In this document: positions 11,160 through 22,048 of the stretch, one piece after another | How the letters are laid out: every line of letters begins with the position of its first letter | Position numbering within the stretch: position 1 is the first letter of the stretch | NCBI GenBank assembly: GCA_015680685.1 | Contig: MNCI01007695.1 | Coordinates: 49,275-113,274, forward strand | DNA: 64,000 nt | DNA from: Gnetum montanum | Taxonomy: Eukaryota; Streptophyta; Gnetopsida; Gnetales; Gnetaceae | Direction: 5' to 3' | The notes under the pieces: model-generated | What the model was told of the DNA's origin: nothing | Database searches by the model: none | The model's input: only the letters and a program-made list of their open reading frames with translations | Made by a program: the position numbers and the translations under genes

Positions 11160-14100
11160 ATGGCCACCAAGAATATCCTTTCAAAATTGTCTCTCAATGT
11201 ATCATATGGGGAGTTAAAAAGAGCAATCAATCCAGAATCCTTGGATCTAGACCCATCCACTTATACTAATTTAGTAGCCTCCACTCAAGAAACGTCAAAC
11301 TGTCCTAAAGATGTGGCTAAGACTTTGGATCTAGAAGCTAATAATATCACGAAAGATCCTATAGTTGAAATCCCCATCACTACATTCAATGGCAAAGCTA
11401 GAACATTGAAATTACATGCCCTACTAGACTCACAACTTGTTGGTGACATCACTCAAGTACTGAAAGACAACATAAAAACATTTGCATGGTCATATACCGA
11501 CATGCCAGGATTAGATCCATGAATTGTCCAACATAATATTATCCTTGATGAAAAAATTAAATTGGTAAAATAAAAGGCACATAAAGTTAGACCCAAGGTG
11601 GCGTTAGCAGTCCGTGTTGAAATCGCAAAGCTCTACCAAGCTAGTTTCATTTGGGCCATTGATTATTCCGATTGGGTATCAAACATTGTTGTAGTCCCTA
11701 AGAAGAATAGTAGTATACATATATGCATCAACTTCTGTGACCTTAACACAACCACTATAAAGGATGACTTCCCGCTACCCAACATTGATCAACTTATTGA
11801 CACAACTACTAGGCATGCACTATTATCCTTTATGGATGGATTTTCATGATATAACCAGAATCAATCTGGAACATCAACTCAGAACAACTTTTATAACACC
11901 TTGGGGCACATTCTGCTATACTATGATGTCATTTGGCCTTAAAAATGCAGGAGCTACATATCAAAGAGCAATGACATACATATTTAGTGATTACATGTTC
12001 AATTTTCTCAATGATTACATTGACGATATAATGATTAAATCTAAAACAATTGAAGAACATGAAAAAGATCTAGACCTAGTGCTTAAATGTTGTCTCAAAT
12101 ATGACCTTAGACTCAATCCAAAGAAATATGTCTTTGGTGTTAAAACAGGCAAGATGCTTGGTTTCATAGTTTCTGAAATAGGAATACAAGTAGACCCTAC
12201 TAAGGTTAAGGCAATAACTAATATGTAACCACCAAAAAACCTTACCAAATTACATGGTCTTCAAGGTAGGCTACAAGTCATTAGATGCTTTATCAAAAGG
12301 TTGACAGATAAGTTGAGACCTATGCAACACCTACTACAAAAGAATGTGCATTTCCAATGGACTCAACTACCAATAGTTTATCTCCCTTAAAGTGATAAAC
12401 CCTTCTACATCTACCTTGCAACTTTTGATTCTTCCATTGCATCGATGCTTTGTCACAAATGTCAAGATGGAGCCGAAATCCCAGTATATTACCTAAGCCA
12501 TGCTTTAATTGCTTATGAACAACGATACAATGACATAGAGAAATCATGCCTTGCCCTTGTTTTTACCTTGAAGAAATGGCAGCATTATCTCTTCCACAAT
12601 TAAGTTTACATCATTTTCAAGGATAATGTACTCCGTTCCATCACCAACAACATCTACGAGTCGAGTAGGATAGCTAGGTGGAAAGCAATGATTGCAGAGT
12701 TTGACCTGCACTATGTTCCTCAATCTTCCACAAAAGGTAAAGCAATAGTCACACAATTAGCTTTCTCGCCAACACATGATTAGGCAATAGTTAACCCTGA
12801 GTTCCCCGATGAGAATGTTAACAGTATAGACACCATACTTGACAACTACGAGGTAATCCTCTATTTCAATGGAGCTTTAACCTCCCGAGGAGGAAGTGTT
12901 GTGGCCATTTTAACATACCCCTCCAGAGAAATCCAACCTTTCACCTACTAATTAACCTTTCCTTGTACCAATAATATGGCAAAATATGAAGGTCTTCTTA
13001 GAGGTCTTCAAGCAACATTGACTTTGAGAATCTTGCATCTTGGAGTTCAAGGTGATTCACAACTAGTCATTAATCAAGTCACTAAGGTTTACGCATGCAA
13101 GGCTCTCCATTTGCAACCATATTATGATTTGACCAAACATCTGCTAAGGCAACTATTAGAAACGAAAATACATCATGTCCCTAGAAGTGAAAACACCATC
13201 ACTGATGCACTTGCTACATTAGCCTTAGACATGACACCTGAAATGTTCCATGTGTTGCCTAGCTCTATAAAAAATTGTGCCAAACCTATAATTAACACTC
13301 TTGACGAAATGCCTATAGCATCTGTTAGCACAATGCACATAATAGAATGGTATGATGACATAAAATAGTACCTTCTACGAAGCAAATCCCCACAACATTT
13401 GACAAATGCTCAAAGAACACATTGCGAAAATGCTCTCGGCAATATGCATTAATAGGAGACGCCTTGTGTCACAAATCCTATGAAGGGATTCTGTTGATAT
13501 GCATTAGTAGCATCGATAGTCAAACAATCATAGAACAAGTCCACAAAGGACTTTGTGGAGGGCACATTTTACCTAAAGTAATGGCAACAAAGATTAGGCA
13601 CTTGGGCTACTACTGGCCACACATGGAGTACGATTGAATCTCTAAGATCAGAACATGTGACATTTTCCAAAGGCATAGTAATCTAATACATATGCCACCT
13701 AACAAATTGCACACAAAAAAATCAATGGCCATTCCAAAAATGGGGATTAGACTTAATTGGACCGATAATGCCATCATCCTCTACGGGACATAACTTTATT
13801 ATCACTGCAACTGAATGCTTCACAAAATGGATAGAAGTTATTACCCTTAGGAAGACCACTTCAAAACATATTTGCACTTTCATAATAGAAAATATCATGA
13901 TCGATTTTTGTATTCCAATGATCATTGTCACTAACAGTGGTCCACAATTCAGTAGTGTAGATAATAAAGGCTTTTGTGAAAGCCTGGGTATTAAACATGC
14001 ATTTTCATGACCTTACTACCCATAGAGTAATGGTCAAGTAGAAGCTACAAAAAAACTATCATCATGGTGCTCACAAAGATGCTAAAATCAAAGAAAGAAA

Positions 14101-14583
14101 CAATGGCATGAACAATTAGTTTATGCATTGTGGGCATACAGAACGACACATCGAACATCTATAGGTAAAACTCCATATAGTCTTGTGTATGGATCTGAAG
14201 CTGTTTTACCTTTAGAGTTACAGGTTCCCTCATTGTGGATAGCTCTCTCGAGCCTCCTCAATAAAAGTCAAAACAATGAATTGCACATTACTTAACTTGA
14301 CTCAATGGAGGAGGAACGTGTGCGAACATTGGATCAGATCGAGTTGTACCAAAAACAACAACAGTAATGAAAAAAACATGATTTGCATAAACACTTGATT
14401 AAGAAAGGAGATCTAGTCCTTAAGGCCATTCATGAACATCCAGACAAATTCTTAGCTAACTAGGAAGGGCCTTACTTGGTCATCAAGGTGTACAATAATG
14501 GAGCATTCAAACTTACTAACATGGATGGGAATAAGTTTGCTAATCCTACAAATCACTTGTACCTAAAATGGTACTATGTCTGA
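11160..14583 (+). pseudogene. pol: Element 1 pol: RT, RNase H, archaeal-type RNase H, integrase, broken
   Basis: Pol copies the RNA into DNA and inserts it. After a protease-RT linker (11160-11550), RT spans about 11590-12230 with WVSNIVVVPKK, the FRDLN-equivalent FCDLN, MSFGLKNAGATYQ and the catalytic YIDD near 12020. RNase H follows (about 12370-12780, ending in the SSRIARW ... EFDL region). A second RNase H of archaeal type covers about 12830-13250 with NNMAKYEGL and GDSQLV. Integrase runs about 13420-14583 with an HHCC-like region (the second cysteine of the last pair is lost), a catalytic core with GPQF and a C-terminal KWYYV end. Many stops and frame changes are present, and the core TDNGPQF-type motif reads TNSGPQF, so the usual Asp is Asn. 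No protease precedes RT. Confidence 0.9.
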
Positions 14584-14584
14584 T

Positions 14585-14970
14585 AAAATTGATACCACAG
14601 AACAGTCCTGGCATCATGACTTAAAACTGATACCATAGAACAATCTTGGCATCATGACTTAAAACTAATACCACAGAACATTCCTGGGGCTATGACTTAC
14701 AAATAGCATAGCAGAGTGTCCTAGGGTCATGAAATTAAAATGACACCATAGACCTCTGTTCGGTATGATACTAAAATGCCACATTTATCTGCCATGACAT
14801 AAAACTAGCACCTAGAGTCCACTAAGACTATAAACTAGTTTTCCTCTTCATAGTCTGCTACAATTATAAACTAGCATTGTACTATCTGCTACAATGCTAA
14901 ACTGGCACTGTCCAAATGGTTATGATGTGAAACTAACCTGTAGTAGTCCACTAAGACTATAAACTGGTGA
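14585..14970 (+). repeat. Imperfect tandem repeat after integrase (ATGACTTAAAACTRATACC)
   Basis: At least eight diverged copies of a roughly 40-50 base unit contain CATGACTTAAAACT or CTATAAACTAGT-like cores, for example at 14620, 14660, 14690, 14790, 14830, 14870, 14915 and 14955. The core is the same as in the spacers on both sides of the antisense gene. Confidence 0.65.
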
Positions 14971-16163
14971 CATCATCGATGATTGGGCAAAAACTTGAAA
15001 AGATGTGTTACTGCAATTGGTTGTTCATGTTTCACAAAGAATTGTTGCATAATTTTTCTCATGGACCTTGATGAGGCTGATGTTGTTCATGATTCTGTTT
15101 TCTTTGAAATTGCATGTGGTGGCTCCATCCCGTTGTTTGCTTTTAGGTTTAAAGTTCTTAGCTAACTAATTCATCTGTGTTTTTATTGTCTTCTTGGAGT
15201 TGTGTTTACAGGATGACATGCCTGAGCCGTCCATGCATAGATGCACTCATCTTGATGACAAGGTACCACATTCTACTTGACGCATGTAACTAGGTTAATC
15301 AATCCATTCATAAGTACATTTCCAACTCCCGATAAATCCCCTATTTCCCCATCATGCCTCCTTATCCTATTCAATCACACCCCCTAGATGCATTGTATCC
15401 TACTCACCTCAAAGCTCTTGATATACTATTGTATACTATGACTCTCTAAGTAGTTGCAATGCAAAATACCGTACACGGTACATGATACAAAATGCAAGTG
15501 CTTGAACACGATCATAGCACTAAAAGCAAGCTCTTTCAAAAAGATCCAAAAACAAAAGAAAAAAGAAAAAGAAATAGAAAATAAAAGAAAAGAAGAAACA
15601 AACAAAAAGAAAAAGAACAAAGAAAGTCAAAGAGTGAAATGCATGGAAAAGGTCTTCATGACCCCGTTGACATCATAAACAAAATACTATTGGCTATTCT
15701 CATACAAGCCCCTGCCGAGAAGGCAATTGTCTTGGAAAGCAGTTACACTCGTGTCTTAAAGAGACCATATTGCACATCATTTTGTGGCTTTGGCTATTTA
15801 CAAAGGGTCCCATAAACACTCTATAAGAGTCCCATTTTTCCAAAGAATGCACCTCCTATGTTGCAACTCCAAGTTTGCTAAACACTGGCTTTTGACAAGG
15901 ACCAAAGATATAGCTTGTTCACATGAGAGCATTTCCTCTCCCAAAATCCCAGTAGCAATTATAATCCTTGATCAACTTCTAGCTTCCCATGGTTACAAAA
16001 AATCCCCTTGCATCTTGAACTACATTCCCTCAATCCCATGTACTTTTGAAAATGGTGCAATGACATCTAGCCAAGGGTCGACAGATAATGCTTGGTACTT
16101 GATTGTTCATGGTGTTTTGCACTTCTTTGTCAATGCTTCTTTGGTGGATTCCTCCAGACGTCA
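14971..16163 (+). other. Element 1 region between integrase repeats and the polypurine tract
   Basis: About 1.2 kb without a recognised domain. A short open stretch at 14983-15165 and another at 15784-16203 (which runs across the LTR border) have no recognisable family. An A-rich block lies at 15540-15630. A 51-base exon-like block at 15212-15262 is listed separately. Confidence 0.4.
15212..15262 (+). other. Exon-like 51-base block
   Basis: A polypyrimidine tract and TTTACAG precede GATGACATGCC, 17 open codons (DDMPEPSMHRCTHLDDK) follow, and the block ends at AAG/GTACCA. It could be a relic of an extra sense ORF near the 3' LTR, as reported for some Tat elements, or chance. Confidence 0.25.
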
Positions 16164-16176
16164 ACAAAGAGGAGCC
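16164..16176 (+). promoter_or_regulatory. Polypurine tract of element 1
   Basis: ACAAAGAGGAGCC lies two bases before the 3' LTR, the expected place for the plus-strand DNA primer. It is short and slightly interrupted. Confidence 0.6.
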
Positions 16177-16178
16177 AA

Positions 16179-17898
16179 TCAAACACCACTAATTTTTGCC
16201 TAACACTTTGAAACAAGAACAACTCAAACCCTTTTGAGCATTCAGGAGGAAAAATTTGACTAAGGCATGGAACTCACGCTGACAAGCTAGCTTGCCCTCA
16301 ATGTGAGCAACTCCAAATAGCATCAAAATTAAGTCAATGGTGGCTCAGTTTGAGGGTGGAAGGCATCCTAAAGGGTCACTGATTTTCACTCCAAGCTTCA
16401 ACATTTTGGAATTCAAATTTGAAGACAAATTGTTCACATTTTTCACACTCACACTGTCACTCACGCTAAGGTCACGTTGCCAGCGTGAGTGCAATGTTAA
16501 CAGTTTTCAGAGCCCAAAACTGAGTCAAAATGATCTGATCTCCAAGGTGCAAGTCATTCTTAGGGTTCTCTATTGACAACTCTGGGTCTAAGCCTCCAGA
16601 ATTCTAGAGTTTAAGTCCAAAAATTGCAGGTTTTTGTAGCTCATGCTGTGGTCACACTGCAACTCACACTGTAGCTCACGTTGTGGTCATGCTACACTCA
16701 CATTGCTAGTGTGAGTTGCAAAAAGTGGCTCAAAAAAAGTCACTTTCAAGCTTAGTTTCTAATTTTTAGATCACTCTCAGGGTCAACCATAGTTAGACAG
16801 TAGTTGCACTCAAGAATCAGGCTTCAAAAATCAAAATTTGGAGTGAAATGCATCATTTTCAAGTCACTCATGCTGAGGTCACACTGAGGACATGCTAGCA
16901 GCGTGAGTGTAGCATGAGCATGTTGAGGACATACCAAGATAAAATCAACTCACACTAGAAGTTCTAGTTAAGCAAAGAATCCTCAAACAGCCACAAAGCC
17001 ACTTAGATCGACATCTTGCAGTAGTTAATTCAGACATCCAAAAGTTTCAAGCAAGCTAGAGTCAATTTCTCCTATTTTACATTGTTATTTCATTGTAAAT
17101 TTTCATGATTTGGAATTTTTCAGGCTTTTAAGCTCTAAATTGTATGTGCTTCCATGAACGTAAGCTAGGTCAGGCAAGCCAACACATGCTGTAAGATACA
17201 ATGCACCTGGTCAAAAAAGTAGCTTGCCTATGCATGTCCAACTCACACACAACTAGCCATCGGACACGTGTCACATGATCCATTTTTCTCTCATCTCTCA
17301 GTCATTGATTCCATCCATGAATTCCATGCCAAAACCTGGCCAAACCTTATAAATACCCTATCAATTCACATAAATGTGGTTGGAAATTTTGATGGTTGAC
17401 TACTTAGGAAACTCATACTAGCAATCCTTGGGTGCTTGAGCACACTTGACTCCTAGCATCCAAGCATTTTCGAAACACATCACATCACTTTGGGTCTTGG
17501 CGCTTGACCTGCTATCCACATGTGCAACTACGCTTTGACCAGTGCACATCTTTTCTAAGGAATACAATACAGTTCATTTTGCCAGCCATTATTTTATTTA
17601 CTCTATTTTACATTCAGTTTACGTTTTGTTCACAATATTGTTCTGTATATGCTTTATTTGCATTTTGTACATTACTGTTTACATTTTGTACATCATTAGT
17701 TGCGATAACCCCAGCGCAAGCCATAGTTTACGCTCAAGGAAGTCCTTGGTTGATTTGCATGTAGACCATCCAAGGCACTCTACCTCTGTCTCCTTTTTTA
17801 GCTTGCCCTCGAGCAAAGGCAGGGTTAGTTGTGTCTGCTTGATAATCTTTCACTATTTTTTTCCTTCCAACCTTACACCAATGATTTAGGTTAGTACA
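16179..17898 (+). repeat. Element 1, 3' LTR
   Basis: This 1720-base LTR starts TCAAACACCACTAATTTT (the TG start has become TC) and ends TTAGTACA. TATAAATA is at 17348-17355. The U3 half is again rich in TCACACTGC/AGCGTGAG words. It lacks the 161-base duplication of the 5' LTR. Confidence 0.93.
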
Positions 17899-17903
17899 AT
17901 GAT
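17899..17903. repeat. Target-site duplication, right copy (ATGAT)
   Basis: Exact repeat of 656-660. Confidence 0.9.
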
Positions 17904-18480
17904 GAATTTGCTACCTCAGCTTCTTGTCATGTTAGCTTTTTGAGTCAATTTGAAGGGTGAAATTTCTCTTGACAAAAACAAATTTTCCACGTAAGCTTTG
18001 ACACATTAGTGTATGCCATGATAGTGTTAGTGACATCATCATGATGTAAACACTATGCCATGTTAGCATGGTTAGCTATTTTGTGAAGATAAAATTTAGC
18101 TTCATGAACCAGCTCTACCATGTCAGCATAGCACCACATCATCACTGTCACATCAACACCCTACCACGCCAGCACATAGAGCTCATTCGTGAGGCCACAT
18201 TCTATCCTCATTAAAGAGCAAATGGGGCTTGATTTATTGAATCAAATCATTAAAAAATGTGCTATTACAAGAAGTTACTTAGTAGTTTGAAATTAAATAT
18301 CTTTAAACTAAATTCAATGGACCATGTTCTCTTAAGAAAATATAGTTATCATTGAGGGAGCTCAAAATGTGAAGGATTTGTAAGACAATTATCCAGTATC
18401 TGATATGAATAGGACACTTGGCAACTATAGCATTTAATTTCTATGGTAGTTGTAACTAAATTCCCATAGTGGTTGTAACT
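17904..18480. repeat. Right flank of element 1: same degenerate host repeat, then unassigned
   Basis: To about 18230 the sequence is again made of CATGTTAGCATGG and CATGTCAGCATAGC-like words, matching the style of 1-655. From 18240 it turns AT-rich with no recognisable feature until LINE coding begins. Confidence 0.45.
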
Positions 18481-20420
18481 AGTTTTAATTAAGTTAGAGT
18501 GTGCTAAAGCTTATGATAGGATTGAATAGGATTTCATTTTTGTTTGTCTTAATAAATTAGAATTTAGTGATTACTTTATTTATCTTGTTTACACCTTGTT
18601 TACCAATGTTAATGCTAAGTTACAATAAATTTTGGATGGAGTTCTTTATTTCTCTTCAGCAATTAGTTCATCAAGGTTTTTCTCTAGCTCCGTGTCTTTT
18701 ATTATTATAGCATACATTCTTTCACATACATTGCATCATGAACTTTAAAATAATATTATTAAGGAAATTTTAATTGATGATAAATGTTTACAATTGCTTA
18801 ACATGCACTTTGCAAATAATTCGTTTTTTAAGATTAAAAATTCTCTATAAAAAATTAATATTATAGTAGCTAGAGTGGAGGAATACTACATGTTATTTTT
18901 CTCTTGTATTAATTTACAAAAAATTAGTTATTTATTGTAATCATAATATTGATGAGGAGGCTACTCTCAAGTATTAAAAAAATTGCAAAATGATTTTTCC
19001 TTCAAAATTTTATGAATACCCTTTTCATTTGAGTCTAATTTGAACATTTTATTACATTATATGGTAGATAAAATTGAAAAGAAGCTTAATAAATAAACTA
19101 AAAAAAAGCTCACACTTGCTAGTAATCTTTTAGTTATTAGGTAGATGATTTAGTCTACTCATGTTATTTACTCTAGCTTTTGAGCTTCTACAAAAGCTTC
19201 TTATAATAAAGTTGATCAAATTATCTATTGGTTTCTTTGGTCTATTAAGAAACATAGTAAAAGCTTTTCTAGAGTTATTTCAAATATTTGCACTACTAGC
19301 AATAAAGATGATGGACTTGGTCTCATTAATAATTATAACTTGGGTGTTTTTCTCTTAGCAAAATGAATTGCAAAATGCATCAATGGAGATGATGTTTGGA
19401 TGCTCATTTTTAGAAATAGAATTATGTAAGGAAAACCAAGAAATAATAATAGTTTGTTTGCTAATAACTTTCTTCATTATCTTCTTTTTCCTTAGGTCAT
19501 TTCTACTACTAGCTTTCTAGTTCTTAAAAAAATCTAGAAGGCATTGTGTATGCTTAATAAGGATTGGAATTACAATTATATTACAGTTTCAAAAGAACTA
19601 CTTGAGCAAATTAGTCCATGGTAGCTTCCTTTTCATGAAGAAATTTGGGCTACTCATTCATCTAGATTGTGTACTACTTTGAGCGAATTTGGATTACATG
19701 GAAGGAGGCTTATAGCCTTTATGGTTTGAATAGATTGAGAAGACAAAGTTTTGAAATTTTAATTTCTGATCTTAAGAACTTATTTAATGTTGATAATAGT
19801 TTGCATTAAGCTTTTCCACACCTTTTTTGGAAAGAGGGCAAATTTTGTTTTCCTTTTTAACTTCAAAGTTGCATACAATATTATCACTGAGAATGATTTT
19901 ATTCATAACAAATTCAATAAAGCCTAGATAATGCAATTATCATTGCACTATTGCATGAGAAAAATGAAATATATTTGGGAAGTTTCTCCCTTTCCAAAAA
20001 TTCATATTTTTAAGGTGTCTTATATATATCAAGGTCTTCTTATTGATACTTGTCTTTAGCATATGATAATTATTTCTCCTTAATGTCACCATTGTGGAAG
20101 TGAAGACTCAATTTCACATGTTTTTATTGTTTAGTTGCACAATATGCTTAAAAAAGGACATCTAAAATTTGCAATAACTTTTAACCAATCATTAATGATA
20201 TCTGTCTTAGTGATCAACTTGCTTTGTCTAATTTGTTTCTTTACATTTGGCAGTGTCCAATTTATTTCATGAAGTATTAATTTCTTTTGGTTTTAGATAT
20301 TGAATTGGTGTAGATATTGGGTGATAGATTCATGAATCGGATGGACCTGATTATGCTTTTAATTGAAAGAGAATTAAAAAACATAATAAAAGAATTGATG
20401 GATGTATCCTATAGAGAAGA
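18480..20420 (+). mobile_element. LINE A: 3' part of an L1-type non-LTR element, heavily decayed
   Basis: The frame is broken throughout but the order of plant L1 RT motifs is clear. A SFIIIAYILS stretch (for SPYLFI) lies near 18690 and MHFANNSFF (for the catalytic FADD block) near 18805. KIEKKLNK and TLASNLLVI come near 19075-19140, DDGLGLINYN near 19310, and a zf-RVT tail with CHHCGSEDSISHVF near 20080-20130. The 5' part including endonuclease is missing. No target duplication was found. Confidence 0.75.
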
Positions 20421-20494
20421 TTCTTTCCAACAAAACGGATGGAACCCAACAAAAACCGAACAATTTGTATCCCATGGAGTGCACTATCTATAGT

Positions 20495-20511
20495 CAAATA
20501 AGTCAGCTAGG
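20495..20511. repeat. Probable target-site duplication of LINE B, left
   Basis: CAAATAAGTCAGCTAGG matches CAAATAAGTCGGCTAGG at 26200-26216 in 16 of 17 positions. The length fits L1-type duplications. Confidence 0.7.
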
Positions 20512-20877
20512 GACTTTGCAGGTTGATATGGCACTACATATCAAGCCCTGACAGAGGTAGTGAGCTATGCTTAGCCATTCTGGCATTGATATCTTCTAGA
20601 AGCTTCGTGGCCTCACCGTACTCCTTCATCCATTGATCTGCAGGCCCTGCCATGATGATTTTAGATTTCTGCTCTATGTTTTTTCTCTTCTGATCAAGCC
20701 CGATTCCACCTGCGATGCCCTAAATTCTTCTTCTTCTTCCTTTTTCTCATGGCCACCTTTGATTTGATGGGATTTGTTGCTTTTGTGAGGCTGCAAGCGA
20801 GTTTAGAACCCTAAATAGACCTGGTTCATAAAGATCAACAAAATTATTCAAGATATTTAGTAGTGGAGCATCAAAAC

Positions 20878-21769
20878 ATGCACACTAGTGATGAGGGTTT
20901 TCCTGCAGTCAAGGTAGCAGAACGGTGTTGGGAAAGTGTGTGGCCTAGGGGTGGGCAAGTTGCAATGATGGATTCATTAGGTTCTACTTTTCCTTAGGGA
21001 AGTTCATCTACCTTACCTCAAATTGATTTTCTTTTACTTGATGATATTTTTGAATCAGTTTCTAAAGATTTTTCATCTTGTTTTATTATTTTTTTCAAAT
21101 TATGGGGTTTTTACCAAGGTCCCCATGTTTAAACACTTAAGTCCATAGCCTGCTTCATCCCCATGGCATTCAAGTTTCTCATGCTCGATACTACACTCAT
21201 CATTTCATTTTGGTAGAATTATCTAATGCCTCTCAGGTCGAAAAGGCTCTCTCTCAAAAAAATTTTCCAACAAGGAATGCACCCTAATCGTAGACACCTG
21301 GAGTTTTCACTTGAATGTCAACAACCTAGCTTTTAATATAATTCCTTGTTATGTGGAACTACCTAATCTTCCATTTATTTTCTCATCTATTGAGCAGGAC
21401 ATTGTAAGCACCCTAGGCCCTATTATTTCATATCATTGTATGAAAATCAATGGAACTCAAATTTTCGATTATTGTATTGAATTAGATATAGCTCTTTGGA
21501 AGACCTCATTAACCCTTGCTACTGGTGGAAAATTCTTCACCCAAAAAGTGGACTATTTTTACCTTCCAAACTCATGTAGCTATTGTCACAGGGCTAAGCA
21601 TCATACCTCGGCATGTCCTATCCTAGCCAAGAAGAAACAACTTGTAGCATCTCAGAATACTCGTTCCCTAGTTACACCATTACGCCCACCCTCAGTATCC
21701 TTTAAATTTGAATCTCCGCCCCCAACAACTGCTCAATCCTCCTCTTATTCTAGCCCCTCCAAGCTATAG
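20878..21769 (+). pseudogene. LINE B ORF1, nucleic-acid-binding protein, broken
   Basis: ORF1 proteins coat the LINE RNA. The part before 21311 is broken by stops and frame changes but keeps the flavour of the DUF4283-type N-terminal domain of plant LINEs (a DTWSF block followed by PCYVELPNLPF at about 21345). The open part 21311-21769 ends with a zinc knuckle CSYCHRAKHHTSAC (C-x2-C-x4-H-x4-C, about 21574-21615) and a Ser/Pro-rich tail. The start at 20878 is the first ATG followed by an open run and is not certain. Confidence 0.7.
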
Positions 21770-22048
21770 AAAAAATAGTCAAGTACTCACACATCCACCC
21801 ATGTCATCCCTTCAAATGTTGTCAAGGACTCAATCTTAGAAGATGAGTTCATGGTGGGCAGTGGTAGGAAATGAGTCAAAGCTTCCTTTAGTTCTACTCC
21901 TCCCTCCAACTCCTCTTCACTACACACTTCCATGGCCCTTATCCCCCACCAAAAACTCCTTTTCCCTCTTGTCAGGAATAAAGGAAACTGATACTTTGAC
22001 TTCTAAAGCTTCCATTGACCTCCCATCCAAACTACCCCTTGTTTCCCC

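Larger units (their letters stand above)
661..17898 (+). mobile_element. Element 1: complete but decayed Ty3/gypsy Tat-lineage LTR retrotransposon (17.2 kb)
   Basis: Both LTRs, a primer site, gag, RT, RNase H, a second archaeal-type RNase H, integrase and a polypurine tract are present in order, bounded by ATGAT duplications. Dual RNase H is a hallmark of the Tat lineage. Twelve mismatches in the first 121 aligned LTR bases indicate an old insertion. No protease domain was found. Between gag and RT lies a 5 kb antisense spliced gene (10510 down to 5515), the most unusual part of the element. Every coding part carries stops or shifts, so the copy is dead. Confidence 0.93.

Noticed and set aside
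11160-14583. Endogenous pararetrovirus (caulimovirid) origin of the RT region
   Set aside because: The RT is followed by a second RNase H and an integrase and is bounded by LTRs with a 5-bp target duplication, which fits Ty3/gypsy.
15784-16203. 139-codon open frame
   Set aside because: It runs across the 3' LTR border at 16179, has no recognisable domain and no counterpart in element 3; probably chance.
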